Assembly: GCF_037095755.1 (NCBI RefSeq)
Contig: NZ_JBAWKJ010000001.1
Span: forward strand, 2,314,062-2,378,061
Source: Sphingopyxis sp. CCNWLW2
GTDB lineage: Bacteria; Pseudomonadota; Alphaproteobacteria; Sphingomonadales; Sphingomonadaceae
DNA length: 64,000 nt
Direction: 5' to 3'
Shown: piece after piece, positions 53,999 through 63,604 of the stretch
Numbering within the stretch: the stretch's first letter is position 1
Layout: each line of letters begins with the position of its first letter
Position numbers and translations under genes: made by a program
Notes under the pieces: generated by a model
The model's input: only the letters and a program-made list of their open reading frames with translations
Told to the model about the DNA's origin: nothing
The model's database searches: none

Positions 53999-54252
53999 TG
54001 GGGAGTTTTTGCCTCGCTACCACGACCGACTTCGGTCGTTCAGGGCGTCCACGCGAGACCTCTGAGAATGTCGGCTTTCTTGAATTATTCCCCGGAAGCT
54101 GCCTGTCTGAAACCGGCCAAAAAGGGCATCCGATTGAAGTCAAGCTCCGAAAGATCGGACTGTCGCCAGCATACCTTGGATCACATGAACAAGCTGGGGA
54201 GCCGGGAGATTGTCGAGCATTGAAAAATGCCGCCATTTGGCGAGTCGTATGT
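53999..54252. other. Spacer with a short hairpin
   Basis: No gene is supported. ACGACCGA (54022-54029) and TCGGTCGT (54032-54039) form an 8-bp stem that may end transcription of either flanking gene. Confidence 0.35.
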
Positions 54253-54702
54253 TCAGGGCTTCGGATAGGGCGATTCGCCGCCGAGGCTGTCGTTCGTGTG
54301 ACCGACGATCACGTCGCACAGGCAGGCCGCATCGGTACAGGCGTCCCGCTTTGCGATGAAGCTGGCATCGCGCGGGGGATCGCGGCGGTCGACTTCCTGC
54401 CCGGTTGCATTCTCGTTTGCGTATACCCAGGCAAGGTCATCGAGGCGGCCCATACGCCAGAGTCCGGAGGGGTATTCGTCCGACGAGTCGCACATCAGCT
54501 GATGCGCCTTCACGGTCGGGGCATCGCAACTGATATCGGACAGGATGTCCGCATAGGACAGTTCGAGCCTTGCGATACTCTTTTCAACTGCGGCAAAGTC
54601 CGCCTTGCAGCTCTGCGCAAGCGCTATCTGGGGAACCAGTAGCAATGCGATAGCAAGAACCGCGCGAGGTGCAGTGCAGTGAAGCCGTGACAACATGGGC
54701 AT
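54253..54702 (-). CDS. Exported Cys-rich small protein
   Basis: The protein has 149 residues. The signal peptide (AVLAIALLLVPQIALA) is cut before QSCKADF. The mature part has an even number of cysteines in SCK, ISCDAP, LMCDSS and ACTDAACLCD, fitting disulphides in the periplasm. The ending resembles LprI/DUF1311-type small exported proteins but not closely enough to name. It lies 27 bases after the SH3 protein gene on the same strand, so the two form an operon. Confidence 0.65.
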   Translation of the reverse strand: MPMLSRLHCTAPRAVLAIALLLVPQIALAQSCKADFAAVEKSIARLELSYADILSDISCDAPTVKAHQLMCDSSDEYPSGLWRMGRLDDLAWVYANENATGQEVDRRDPPRDASFIAKRDACTDAACLCDVIVGHTNDSLGGESPYPKP

Positions 54703-54729
54703 CGGGACGCTTCCTTTACAAGGGGACAG

Positions 54730-55866
54730 TTAGACGCCGCAGATCAGCTCGCTTTGCCCGCGCGACCGCGAACCGGCATCGGTGGGGCGGATCGTCGTCG
54801 AGACTTCGACGTCGTCGTCGACGGCAAAGTCGCCGTTCTTGTCGATCGTGAAACCCATCTGCCGGAAAGCGGCCTGGACCTTGCTCGCCGGATCGCCAAA
54901 CGCGACACCCTGCCATTCGTATCCGACGATTACGGCAGTCACGCGCAGGCCGCGAAATTTCTTGTCGACCGGGAAGTCATATTCTTCCGCCATCTCCTCG
55001 ATATTCTCCCCGTCGCGAGCCTTGCGCGCCCTTTCGAAATAGGGCTCGAGCTCGGGGCCGAGTTCGCAATTGCGCGCGTCGAACTGGATGAGTGAATTGG
55101 CCACCGCGCCTTTGGCCGGCGACGGTTCGGTGGCGCAGGCCGAAGCCGTCGGCATATAGCCGACGCCGCCGCCGGGCAGTCCGATTTCGGTAAAGCCGTC
55201 GGCGGTCGCACCGACCAGCCGAACCGCCGCGCCTGGCTTCAGGGTCGTTTTCAAAGCGGCGCCCGCGGCTGCTCTTTCCAGCACCGAGCATTGTGCGGTC
55301 GTGATGCGATCACTGCCGTCGAGGCTTGCCAGCACAGGCGGAGCGGCTTTTGCCAGGTTGGCGAGGCTGATGAAGCCGCTGCCGCCGTCGAGCTTGAGCC
55401 ATTGCTTGCCGCGCTCATCGGTCGCGAGAGTGCCGGCCGCCTTTTCGCCGCGCTTCAACGACCCGACGATTTTCGATCCCTGAAGCGACGCCCGGTCGCG
55501 CAAATTCGCTTCGGCGACGGCATAGAGCATTGCCCTCTCGGCCGCAGCCTGCTCTCCGCCCGCGTCGGCGCTTTCGACGGTGCCAGCCTTTTCGCCGGAG
55601 CTCGAAAGGCCAAGCCAGGCGCCGCCGCCGATCGCGACGGCCAGCAACGCTGCGCCGCCCAGAAGCAGGCCGGTCCGGCGCGGTGCGGGCGAAGCATCAC
55701 CGGCGTCGACGTCGACGTCGGTGGCCGGCGAAGGCGCAGGGACGACGGCGGGCGAAGCGGCGGGGGCGGCGGCATCTTCCGGGCCGGAAACCGCGGTGCC
55801 GCATGTCGCACAAAAGCGCGCCTCCGGAGAAAGCGCCGATCCGCATTCGGAGCAAAAATTCGCCAT
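54730..55866 (-). CDS. Zinc-ribbon, membrane helix and SH3-like domain protein
   Basis: The protein has 378 residues. An N-terminal zinc ribbon (FCSECGSALSPEARFCATCG, about 4-23) faces the cytoplasm. A Pro/Ala linker and one membrane helix (about 66-85: TGLLLGGAALLAVAIGGGAW) follow, then a periplasmic SH3-like domain (about 115-170: VAEANLRDRASLQGSKIVGS) and a second one (190-245). The last 100 residues are unassigned. It is divergent from the secreted TPR-CHAT gene across a 341-base gap, and the two may be co-regulated. It could be a sensor of envelope state. Confidence 0.75.
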   Translation of the reverse strand: MANFCSECGSALSPEARFCATCGTAVSGPEDAAAPAASPAVVPAPSPATDVDVDAGDASPAPRRTGLLLGGAALLAVAIGGGAWLGLSSSGEKAGTVESADAGGEQAAAERAMLYAVAEANLRDRASLQGSKIVGSLKRGEKAAGTLATDERGKQWLKLDGGSGFISLANLAKAAPPVLASLDGSDRITTAQCSVLERAAAGAALKTTLKPGAAVRLVGATADGFTEIGLPGGGVGYMPTASACATEPSPAKGAVANSLIQFDARNCELGPELEPYFERARKARDGENIEEMAEEYDFPVDKKFRGLRVTAVIVGYEWQGVAFGDPASKVQAAFRQMGFTIDKNGDFAVDDDVEVSTTIRPTDAGSRSRGQSELICGV

Positions 55867-56207
55867 TCTTCGTCGTCCTTTGATTCGTTGAAGCGCATCT
55901 CGCGGGCTCCGCTTAGCCGGCGATCGCGGATCGTCGATGTGATCGACCGCACATTGATCGAATAATCAATGAAATTCGTAGGATAGATACGGATTTGTTG
56001 CGACCCCGCAGTTGTTCGCGAGAAAGCGTCGCGAAGCGATCCGCGCGACCGCATTGGCGGTCGTTTCGGCAGTTTTCGACGCCTTAACATCATGCTAGCT
56101 GCCAAAATGGTGAGCGCGATCACAATCCTGCGCGTTCGATCCGCTACGAAGGCTTTCGAGACAGGCGGTAACGATTCCCCGCCGCCAACAGAAAAGGATG
56201 ATCGATA
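55867..56207. other. Divergent promoter region between the SH3 protein and TPR-CHAT genes
   Basis: These 341 bases hold no gene. An AT-rich stretch carries ATTGAT (55953-55958) and ATCAAT (55965-55970), a 6-bp inverted repeat with a six-base spacer that could be an operator shared by both genes. Confidence 0.4.
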
Positions 56208-59200
56208 ATGTCCCATCGCCGCTTGAGCTTCCTCGCCGCGATCGTCGCGGCGCCGCTGTGGGCGTACATGCCCGCCGCGACCGCCCAGGAAGCGCCTGCG
56301 AGCGAGTTCAGCGACGATCAGCAGAAGATGCTGGACCTCGTCAACAAGGGCATGGACTTCGAGCGCGCGGGTAAGCCCGTCGAGGCCGAGCGTATCTATC
56401 GCCGCTGGATCGAGGAGGCCACGAAGCGTTACGGCGCGGACGGGCTGATCACCAGCCTCGGCTACCGGCTGCTCGCCGGCAGCCTCGAAACGCAGAACCG
56501 GCTCAAGGAGGCCGAGCCTCTCTGGAAGCGCCTACTCGACATCAACCGCTCGCAGCTCGGCGAAGACGATGACGAAACGCTGACCGCCTATATGTTTCTG
56601 TCGTCCAACTACATCAAACAGGGCCGGCCGGGCGAGGCGTTGCCGCTGCGCCGCGCGATCCTCGCCAAGCGGATCGCCCAGCGGGGGGAGAAAGACGGAA
56701 AGACGATCATCGCGACGGCCAATCTAGCCGCGGCGCTCTCCGAACTCGGCGAGATGAAGGAAGCCGAGACGCTGTTCCGCAAGGCGCTTGCGACCAGCCT
56801 CGAAGTGCATGGCGAAAAGCACGGCGAGACCGCGACGGCCTATGGTAATCTCGGCGACGTGATGCGCAGCCTTGGCCGCTATGACGAGGCCGAACCGATG
56901 CTCGAGAAGGCACGCGCGATCGACGAGGCGCTGCCGGAGACGAAGAGTGCCGACATCGCGCTCCGCTATTACAACAGCGCGGTGAATTTGGGTGACATGG
57001 GTCGCTATTCCGAGGCGGGCGCCGCTGCAAACAAGGCGCTCGACCTGTGGCGGACGAGCAAGGGCGACGATAGCCCGCAGGCGGCGCTCGGCTATACCGC
57101 GGTCGGCTACACCCTGATGTCGGAAGGCCGTTTCGCCGAAGCCGGTGGCGCCTACCGCAAGGCGCTCGACATCCGCCGCGTCCGGCTCGGTGAAGAGCAT
57201 CCGCTGACAGGCGAGGCCTATAACAATCTCGCGCTCAACATGGAAAAACAGGGCCAGCCGCCGAGCGTGATCGAGCCGATGTTCCGCAAGGCGCTCGATA
57301 TCACGCGTGCATCGCTCGGCGAGACCAGCCAGCGCACGGCAACCCTCTATGCCAATGTCGCGCATGTACTGAACGAGCAGGGGCGCTATATCGAGGCCGA
57401 GCCCATGTATCGGCGTGCACTCGACATTCAGGAACGGATCACCGGCACCGAACATCCCTCCTATGCGACGACGCTCCTCAATCTTGCCTTTAATACGAGC
57501 GACAACGGCCGCGACGATCAGGCCGAGCCGATGATGCGGCGCGCGCTCGGCATTTTCCGCGCCAAGTTCGGCGACGATAATCCTGAAACGGCGTGGGCCT
57601 ATACCAGCCTCGGATCGACGCTCGGCGCGCTTGGCCGCCACAGGGAAGAAGCCGAAATGACGGCCAGGGCGCTCGATATCCGGCGCCGCCTGCTCGGCGA
57701 GGATCATCCGCTTACCGCCGTCGCCTATAATAACGTGGGGGATGCACTGGTCCGCGCCGATGGCGGGCAGGGCGACAAGGCTGCCGAGCCCTATTACCGC
57801 CAGTCGCTCGCTATCCTGCTCCGCACGGTGGGCGAAGCGCACATCGACACCGCGCACGCCTATAGCCGAATCGCATCCAGCCTAGCGCGGCAGGGACGGA
57901 CGGCCGACGCGGAGCAGGCGGCGGCAAAGGCGGTCGCGATCGTACGGCGCCTGAACGAGCAGGCGGCGGCGGGTGCGAATGCGATCACGCTGTCGGCGCT
58001 CGACCGGCAACAGGCCGATCCCGGCCGCAGCATCTATACCACCTATATGAACGCGGCTTTCGCGCTGATGAGCGATACGCCCGACGCGGCGGGACAGTCT
58101 GCGATCCAGAATCGCGCCTTCCTCGCCGCACAGGATGCGATCAGCTCGGCGTCGGGGCGCGCCGTGCTGCAAACCGCCGCGCGCGCTGCCGCCAAGACGC
58201 CGCAAATGGCGGAAGCGGTGCGCCAGGAACAGGATCTCGCGGCACGGGCGAACATGCTCGACAAGAATCTGCTCCGCGCGCTCGGCGATCGCAAACCGGT
58301 CGAGGTCACGCGGCTTCGCGGAGAATTGGACGCCGTGCAGGCCCAGCTTGCGGAAGTCAGCGCGCTGATCGACCGCAAATATCCGGCCTATCGCGAGCTG
58401 GTATCGCCGCGTCCGATCAGCCTCGCCGAAACGCAGAAGGCGCTCCGTCCCGATGAGGCGCTGTTGCTGATGACCGAAGCGGCGAACACCTTCCATCTGT
58501 TCGTGGTTACCCCGACCGCCGTCGGCTGGAGCCGTCCGGGGCGCGAGATCGACGTCATCCTCAAACAGATTTCGGACCTGCGCTGCGACGTGGATTATGC
58601 GACCTGCACCGACGCGCGCAAAGCCGAACTCGACGCGCTGCCGACCACCCAAAAGGAACAGGAAGGCCAGCGCCGCTTCGATCTCGATACGTCGCATGCC
58701 CTGTATCAGGCGCTGATCGAGCCGGTCGAACCGCTGCTCAAGGGTACGAAGCGCCTGTATGTGACGAGCTCGGGCAAGCTGGGCGATTTGCCGCTCGCGC
58801 TGCTCTCCACATCCGCGCTTCCGGCGGGCGCCGACATGGCCGATCCCGACGTGCTGGCCCGCGCGCAATGGCTCGCGAACCGCTACGCCTTTACCAGCCT
58901 GCCGTCGGTCGCGTCCCTGACGCTGGCGCGCGACTCCCGCGCCCGGGCGAGCATCGAAAGCTTTCGCGGCTATGGCGCACCCGTCCTGCTCGGTGGCGAT
59001 ACCGGTTCGCGCGCGGCGACGGGTGTCGGGGTTTTCGGCGCGGTCTCTAACGCGGGCTCGCCGCTTGCCGACCCCGACGCGCTTCGCAAGCTCGCGCCGC
59101 TACCCGGTACGAAGGTCGAGCTGACGGCGATGGCGGAGCTGTTCGGCGCGTCGGAGAGGAGCCTGACGCTCGATCGCGGCGCGACCGAAGCGGCCTTGCG

Positions 59201-59723
59201 GCAGGATCCCACGCTGGCGAACAGCCGCGTGATCGCGATCGCGACGCACGGCTTGCTTCCCGATCCGCAACTCGGACTGGGCGAACCCGGTCTCGTCATG
59301 ACACCGCCCGTGACCCCGAGTGACCTCGATGATGGCCTGCTGACCGCCACCGAAGCGGCACAGCTCGATCTTTCGGCGGACTGGGTCATTCTTTCCGCGT
59401 GCAACACGGCATCGGCCAGCAATTCGGGCGGTAGCGACAGCCTGTCGGCTCTTGCCCGTGGCTTTCTTTACGCCGGCGCGGATGCGCTTCTCGCCAGTCA
59501 CTGGCGCGTATCGGATGACGCAACCGCGGCGCTGACGGTCGAGACGCTTATGGCGCAGCGGGCGGATCCGGCGAGGACGCGGGCGCAAGCATTGCAGATG
59601 GCGATGAACGCGGTACGGACCGGCAAGCGTACCGACGGAACCGCGGTTCCCGGATGGCGCGCGGCATGGGCCCATCCAAGGGCATGGGCGGCATTCACCA
59701 ATATAGCCAACCGCGACGAATAG
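56208..59723 (+). CDS. Exported TPR-CHAT protein (caspase-like peptidase domain)
   Basis: The protein has 1171 residues. The signal peptide is LSFLAAIVAAPLWAYMPAATA. About twelve TPR-like repeats (45-570) share the pattern of EAEPMYRRALDIQERITGTE, then HPSYATTLLNLA. A CHAT domain (about 800-1165) carries the caspase-type dyad: His1014 (IAIATHGLLPD) and Cys1065 (VILSACNTAS), with ARGFLYAGADALLASHWRVS after it. CHAT peptidases usually cut protein targets when a partner binds the TPR part; those paired with TPRs in the cytoplasm serve in defence, whereas this one is exported. Neighbours are other exported proteins of unknown role. Confidence 0.88.
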   Translation: MSHRRLSFLAAIVAAPLWAYMPAATAQEAPASEFSDDQQKMLDLVNKGMDFERAGKPVEAERIYRRWIEEATKRYGADGLITSLGYRLLAGSLETQNRLKEAEPLWKRLLDINRSQLGEDDDETLTAYMFLSSNYIKQGRPGEALPLRRAILAKRIAQRGEKDGKTIIATANLAAALSELGEMKEAETLFRKALATSLEVHGEKHGETATAYGNLGDVMRSLGRYDEAEPMLEKARAIDEALPETKSADIALRYYNSAVNLGDMGRYSEAGAAANKALDLWRTSKGDDSPQAALGYTAVGYTLMSEGRFAEAGGAYRKALDIRRVRLGEEHPLTGEAYNNLALNMEKQGQPPSVIEPMFRKALDITRASLGETSQRTATLYANVAHVLNEQGRYIEAEPMYRRALDIQERITGTEHPSYATTLLNLAFNTSDNGRDDQAEPMMRRALGIFRAKFGDDNPETAWAYTSLGSTLGALGRHREEAEMTARALDIRRRLLGEDHPLTAVAYNNVGDALVRADGGQGDKAAEPYYRQSLAILLRTVGEAHIDTAHAYSRIASSLARQGRTADAEQAAAKAVAIVRRLNEQAAAGANAITLSALDRQQADPGRSIYTTYMNAAFALMSDTPDAAGQSAIQNRAFLAAQDAISSASGRAVLQTAARAAAKTPQMAEAVRQEQDLAARANMLDKNLLRALGDRKPVEVTRLRGELDAVQAQLAEVSALIDRKYPAYRELVSPRPISLAETQKALRPDEALLLMTEAANTFHLFVVTPTAVGWSRPGREIDVILKQISDLRCDVDYATCTDARKAELDALPTTQKEQEGQRRFDLDTSHALYQALIEPVEPLLKGTKRLYVTSSGKLGDLPLALLSTSALPAGADMADPDVLARAQWLANRYAFTSLPSVASLTLARDSRARASIESFRGYGAPVLLGGDTGSRAATGVGVFGAVSNAGSPLADPDALRKLAPLPGTKVELTAMAELFGASERSLTLDRGATEAALRQDPTLANSRVIAIATHGLLPDPQLGLGEPGLVMTPPVTPSDLDDGLLTATEAAQLDLSADWVILSACNTASASNSGGSDSLSALARGFLYAGADALLASHWRVSDDATAALTVETLMAQRADPARTRAQALQMAMNAVRTGKRTDGTAVPGWRAAWAHPRAWAAFTNIANRDE

Positions 59724-59953
59724 TTGCGCGGAGATTCGCTCCGGGTCTCCAAAGAGGAACTGGCGCGAGGCAAATCGATTTTGCACCCCATCATTCAGTG
59801 TCTGCGGCTATCCAGGTCGACAAGCACTATGATCCACCGCCTCATATCAGCTTTCGACATGTGGAGATGAATAGCGGCCTGTCTGCTATCGGCCGATCAT
59901 GCCTCCCTGCCTGGCATCGGACGCCAGTCGCGCGAAGCGCCTCATCGGGTGGC

Positions 59954-60433
59954 CTAAAACGAGTCCTTCGATAATTTCGCATTCGCCCACTGCCGTACGA
60001 GCTCACTTGCTTGACTTAGCCGCGTCCGGGCCGCGTCGGGCTGGCGAAAGTTGCAACCGAAATCGAAGCGCAGCGAAGTTTCGCGGTCGCCGGCCCGCCA
60101 GTTGAGCGCGCCCGTTCCCTGATCTGTGACCGCCCCGTCGCAAGGCAATTCGTGCATGTCCTCGAGCGGCTGCAATATCACGCGAATGCGTTCGAAGCCC
60201 TCCGGTCCGGCATTGAACGTGCCGCCCGCCTCGACGCGAATGGTTGTGCGGTAAGCGCCGCGCCCCGAACCATCGATCCACCATTCGGTCCGCCCGCCGG
60301 TCCAGCCGTTGCCGGTGCCGGCATAGGAAATCCGATCAGGCGCCCCGGCGGACTGGGGTTCCGGGATCCTTCCTGGCGTATCGGTCGAGCCAGCCAATGC
60401 GATGGCGGCGAGGGATGCGAGTTTCCAAATCAT
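59954..60433 (-). CDS. Unknown exported protein (159 aa)
   Basis: A short signal peptide (KLASLAAIALAGS) is followed by a beta-rich mature protein with two cysteines (ELPCDGAV, DFGCNFRQP), likely joined. I do not recognise the family. It ends 230 bases after the TPR-CHAT gene, on the opposite strand, and follows the DUF4189 gene by 57 bases on the same strand, so these two may form an operon. Confidence 0.6.
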   Translation of the reverse strand: MIWKLASLAAIALAGSTDTPGRIPEPQSAGAPDRISYAGTGNGWTGGRTEWWIDGSGRGAYRTTIRVEAGGTFNAGPEGFERIRVILQPLEDMHELPCDGAVTDQGTGALNWRAGDRETSLRFDFGCNFRQPDAARTRLSQASELVRQWANAKLSKDSF

Positions 60434-60490
60434 GGAGCAACTCCGCTGTCTTCATCATCGATGCGTTGCCGCGCCGGGCGCGCGGCGGCG

Positions 60491-61417
60491 CTAGCGCGCT
60501 TTGATGCCAGCGAAATCGTGCACGAACAGCCCCGGCTTCCGGCTGTCAAACATCGCCTGAAGTTCGCAGGCCGTGCTCGCCCGCTTCTTGCAGTTCGCCC
60601 GCGCCGCCGCCTGCGCTCGCTTGGCCGTGGTTTCGGCCGTCGCGCCGTCGTCGCTGCCATTGATGCGATAGGCCTGGATATACCCGTTTCCGGACAGCGC
60701 GTTGGTTTCGCACGGACGCGAGGTTGCATCGCTGCACGCCTTGATCGCCGCCGCGGTCGCGGCATCGGCGCTGCGGTGGCCACTCGCAACATAGAGCTTG
60801 GCATTATATCCCTCGTCGGCGCCCCCGACGACCCAAGCCGACGCCGCGAAAGATTTACGGACCGCGGGGCCGGGGAAACGCCGGTTGGTGCTGGCGCGGA
60901 TGGTCGCAAAAACCTCGCACGGCAGCAGTTGTTTGGACGAACAGTCCGCCATCACCTGATCGCGTTCGGCTCCGCCTTCGCCGGCCCAGCCTTTATAGAA
61001 ATATCCGCTTCGGTCGCGGATGATCACTATCGACGAATTCCACCATGTGCCGGCCGACGTACAGCCGCCGCCCATCACCTTGTTGCACGCATCGAGCGCG
61101 CCATGCTCGCCGACATTATTGGCGCCGACATAATTGCCATCGACCCAAACATCGGCGGCGTCGACATGCCAGGCGATCGCCGCATAGCTGTTGCTGGGCG
61201 CCGCGGGCTGTGCGGACGCCCCCCCGCTATCGTCGCGCGCGCACAACGGCGTCGGAGCGACGCCGGGGCCACCGGGGGCCATCCCGACCAGCCGTTCGCC
61301 CGGTCCGGGACCGTTGCACGGGTAGTGCTGCGCGTGCACCGAAACTGGCGAAAGGCACCAGGCCAACGCGATCAGGAGCATTTTTCCGATCGTATGCATA
61401 TTGAAGTTGCGCATCAT
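60491..61417 (-). CDS. Exported DUF4189-repeat protein
   Basis: The protein has 308 residues; ATG 61417 follows GGGGTG. The signal peptide is LLIALAWCLSPVSVHA. The mature part shows repeats of the DUF4189 type: a YAAIAW or FAASAW strand, then an A-x5-C helix (EHGALDACNKVMGGGC, AAIKACSDATSRPC, AARANCKKRASTAC), each with paired cysteines. DUF4189 proteins are periplasmic or extracellular and of unknown function. A longer frame from 61774 adds a non-signal stretch. Likely cotranscribed with the exported gene at 59954. Confidence 0.75.
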   Translation of the reverse strand: MMRNFNMHTIGKMLLIALAWCLSPVSVHAQHYPCNGPGPGERLVGMAPGGPGVAPTPLCARDDSGGASAQPAAPSNSYAAIAWHVDAADVWVDGNYVGANNVGEHGALDACNKVMGGGCTSAGTWWNSSIVIIRDRSGYFYKGWAGEGGAERDQVMADCSSKQLLPCEVFATIRASTNRRFPGPAVRKSFAASAWVVGGADEGYNAKLYVASGHRSADAATAAAIKACSDATSRPCETNALSGNGYIQAYRINGSDDGATAETTAKRAQAAARANCKKRASTACELQAMFDSRKPGLFVHDFAGIKAR

Positions 61418-62042
61418 ACCAGTCACCCCATGCAGTTGATATGGTTCACGATAACCCAAAAATCCTGCGCGGAAAGTGTTTGCGATCACACCGTCGCGAT
61501 ACAGGATTAAGGGACGGGGTTCGGGCGGGAATCGTGATGGCGCCGTAGCGGGAAACCTTCGGCCTGATCGCAGAGCTGGTCGCCGGCACCGAAATGCCCA
61601 TCCGGTGAACTTACGCGGCCAAGATGCGCGCCGAGTTGGCGCAACAAGATACCGGAACGGCGCTGACCCCAGCAAGGGCCTAAGACCTGCACACTGTTTA
61701 TCGCCATTCGAGCGCTCTCTCCCGCGACAAACCAGCGCCACGTGGAAAGTCAGTATAATAGTACATCTCAACAATTGATTGTGAGCGGCGCCCGGCTGGT
61801 CATGTGCGACGTCTGCCTTTCTCGATCCCCGCCCGAAAGCATACTATCGCCTATCGGTCAGTTGCGACTATGCGATCTTTGGAGCTTTTGTTGGTACCGC
61901 TAAGTCGTTCTCATCTGCAACCGGCGAAGCCGGTGAACGCGTCCTTCGCAATCTTGTTATCCCCGGCGTTCAGGCTCTGACAATCTGTGCGGTCCTAATG
62001 CGAAGCGATGGCCTGCCGGGGAGTCGGGCAAAGGAGGATTTC
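61418..62042. other. Gene-free region, possibly holding a decayed fragment
   Basis: I support no gene over these 625 bases. A minus-strand stretch (61507-61707) reads VLGPCWGQRRSGILLRQLGA, then SSPDGHFGAGDQLCDQ, without a start context or family, and may be decayed coding sequence. The promoters of both divergent flanking genes must lie here. Confidence 0.35.
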
Positions 62043-62579
62043 ATGAAAGTCTGTTCGCATCAAGCGGTTATGGTCCTGGCAGTTCTCGCATTGCCGGCCT
62101 GCGCATCGGCAGCGCGCGTCGCTCCCGTCAGCGCGCAGGCGAGCGATGCGGCAACGCTACCCGCGCTGATCCGTTCGAACATACGTAATGAGTTCACCAT
62201 GCAAGCGCTTTTCATGGGGCGGCTGCACCTCGATCCTCACGGATGCCTTCGGGGCGACGATGAAGGCCCGATCATCGTCTGGCACTACGATACCGGCATC
62301 GAGAGGGCGCCCGACGGTCGTATCCGGATCGCAGACGGCACGACGGGGAATGCCGTCCATGTCGGCGACGAAATCGCACTGACCGGCGGCTATAGGGCAG
62401 GGCCTCTGAGCAATGTCACCGAACCGGTGCCAGAGCCCTGTCGCACCCCAAAGCGCTTTTTTATCGCGGGGCGCGTGATGAGCGAGGCGCAGCGGCAGGA
62501 TATACTTGCACGCCAGCGCCGCCAGCCGGCGGCGCCGTTGCCCGTCGGCGCACCGCCCGCGCCAACGGTTCGGCGCTGA
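62043..62579 (+). CDS. Putative lipoprotein of unknown function
   Basis: The protein has 178 residues. ATG 62043 follows AAAGGAGG. A lipobox VLALPAC (lipid on the Cys) ends a type II signal peptide, so the protein should be anchored in the outer or inner membrane. The mature part is beta-rich (LDPHGCLRGDDEGPIIVWHY, VHVGDEIALTGGY) with a Pro/Arg-rich tail. The family is not recognised, though the fold of the middle recalls small beta-barrel lipoproteins. Alone on its strand apart from the small gene 77 bases downstream. Confidence 0.65.
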   Translation: MKVCSHQAVMVLAVLALPACASAARVAPVSAQASDAATLPALIRSNIRNEFTMQALFMGRLHLDPHGCLRGDDEGPIIVWHYDTGIERAPDGRIRIADGTTGNAVHVGDEIALTGGYRAGPLSNVTEPVPEPCRTPKRFFIAGRVMSEAQRQDILARQRRQPAAPLPVGAPPAPTVRR

Positions 62580-62656
62580 GATCGCACCACTGGCAGGCGT
62601 GGCGATTACTCACCGCACCTCTCGGGCTATATGTTGCATGGATGCAGGAGACAGGT

Positions 62657-62947
62657 GTGACTACCAAGCGATGGGCGGTCCTCGCCGCACTGATCTTCAC
62701 GGCGCCCGTCGCCGCTCAGGATCTCCCCACAGATCAGCTGGAGCGGCACGCCGATGTGGTGCGCCAGGACATGCTCCTGAAATCGACAATGGGGAACGGC
62801 CCGGCGCGCCGGAATGATCGCGCACGCCGCGCGGCACCGCAACAGGTTGCCGCTTGTTCAAATAAAGCGCGGTTCCGCAGCGAGCATGGCGTGAACCATC
62901 CCAAGGTGCGAAAGCTCTACGAACTGTGTCACAGCATCGGTCGCTGA
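62657..62947 (+). CDS. Small exported protein (96 aa)
   Basis: GTG 62657 follows AGGAGA and begins a signal peptide (RWAVLAALIFTAPVAA). ATG 62642 is an alternative start. The mature part is basic with two cysteines (VAACSNKARF, YELCHSIGR). Family unknown. It lies 77 bases after the lipoprotein gene on the same strand. Confidence 0.55.
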   Translation: MTTKRWAVLAALIFTAPVAAQDLPTDQLERHADVVRQDMLLKSTMGNGPARRNDRARRAAPQQVAACSNKARFRSEHGVNHPKVRKLYELCHSIGR

Positions 62948-63009
62948 ACGCTTTCGTGCGCTAAACGACGACTGAAAGGGAGCGGCGCGCAGGCGCCGCT
63001 CCCCGACGG

Positions 63010-63568
63010 TCATGTCGTTTGCAGGGGTTTGCCGACATTCTCGGCTGCGTTCGCTTCGCTGGCCGGCGCCTTGGCCGCGTGGTCGCAGTCGCCCGAACTC
63101 TTGGTCACGACTTTGGGCCGCTGCCCCGCCCCGAGGGAGGTGACCTGAACGCTGCGGCTGCATGGGCCATCGCCGGTGCTGGTGGACGAGAAACTATAAC
63201 TCACCGTCCCCGCGGGTAGCGACCCGAAGCCGGCAAGATTTATCATGCCAAGCGCGTTCGGTTCGCGCTGCAGGGTATGCACCTGCTGCATCATCATCTC
63301 GGTTTGCCGGTGCATTGCCGCTGCGATCCGGTCGAACATGGCGAAAGGGGGCGGCTTCGAAAGGATCGGTCCACTTGACCGGAATGAGCTTCACTGCCGG
63401 TGCCACGGTTACCTTCGGTGCGACTTCGCCTTGATATTCGATCCGGGCGACCGAACCGTCGGGCAGGCCGACTTTCATCACCCGGGTATCTGCGTGTGCC
63501 GCTACCGCCGTGCCTGGGGCTGCCAATGCCGCGATGCTGGCGAAGACGGCCGTACGGATTTTACGCAT
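63010..63568 (-). pseudogene. Exported protein of unknown function, interrupted by a frameshift in a C run
   Basis: From ATG 63568 (AGGAGG seven bases upstream) the frame encodes a signal peptide (FASIAALAAPGTAVAAHA), then VGLPDGSVARIEYQGEVAPK, then VKWTDPFEAAPF. Reading then loses sense, while a second frame takes over at once with MFDRIAAAMHRQTEMMMQQV and runs to 63010, ending in KPLQTT. Dropping one C from the five-base run at 63347-63351 joins them as EAAPFAMFDRI. The intact protein would have about 185 residues. This is either a real frameshift or a sequencing error in a homopolymer. Confidence 0.7.
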
Positions 63569-63604
63569 CAATCGTCCTCCTGTGTTGATGGTGGGAACGG
63601 AAAT

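Noticed and set aside
46292..54252. A second lasso precursor near the orphan receptor/peptidase operon
   Set aside because: I scanned the gaps at 46292-46630, 48217-48347 and 53496-54252 for a Thr-x-Gly junction with an acid 7-9 residues later and found none. A precursor elsewhere in the genome remains possible.
53893..54642. 249-codon plus-strand frame after the methyltransferase remnant
   Set aside because: Its second half is antisense to an exported protein gene with a clear signal peptide; its first half has no start context or family.
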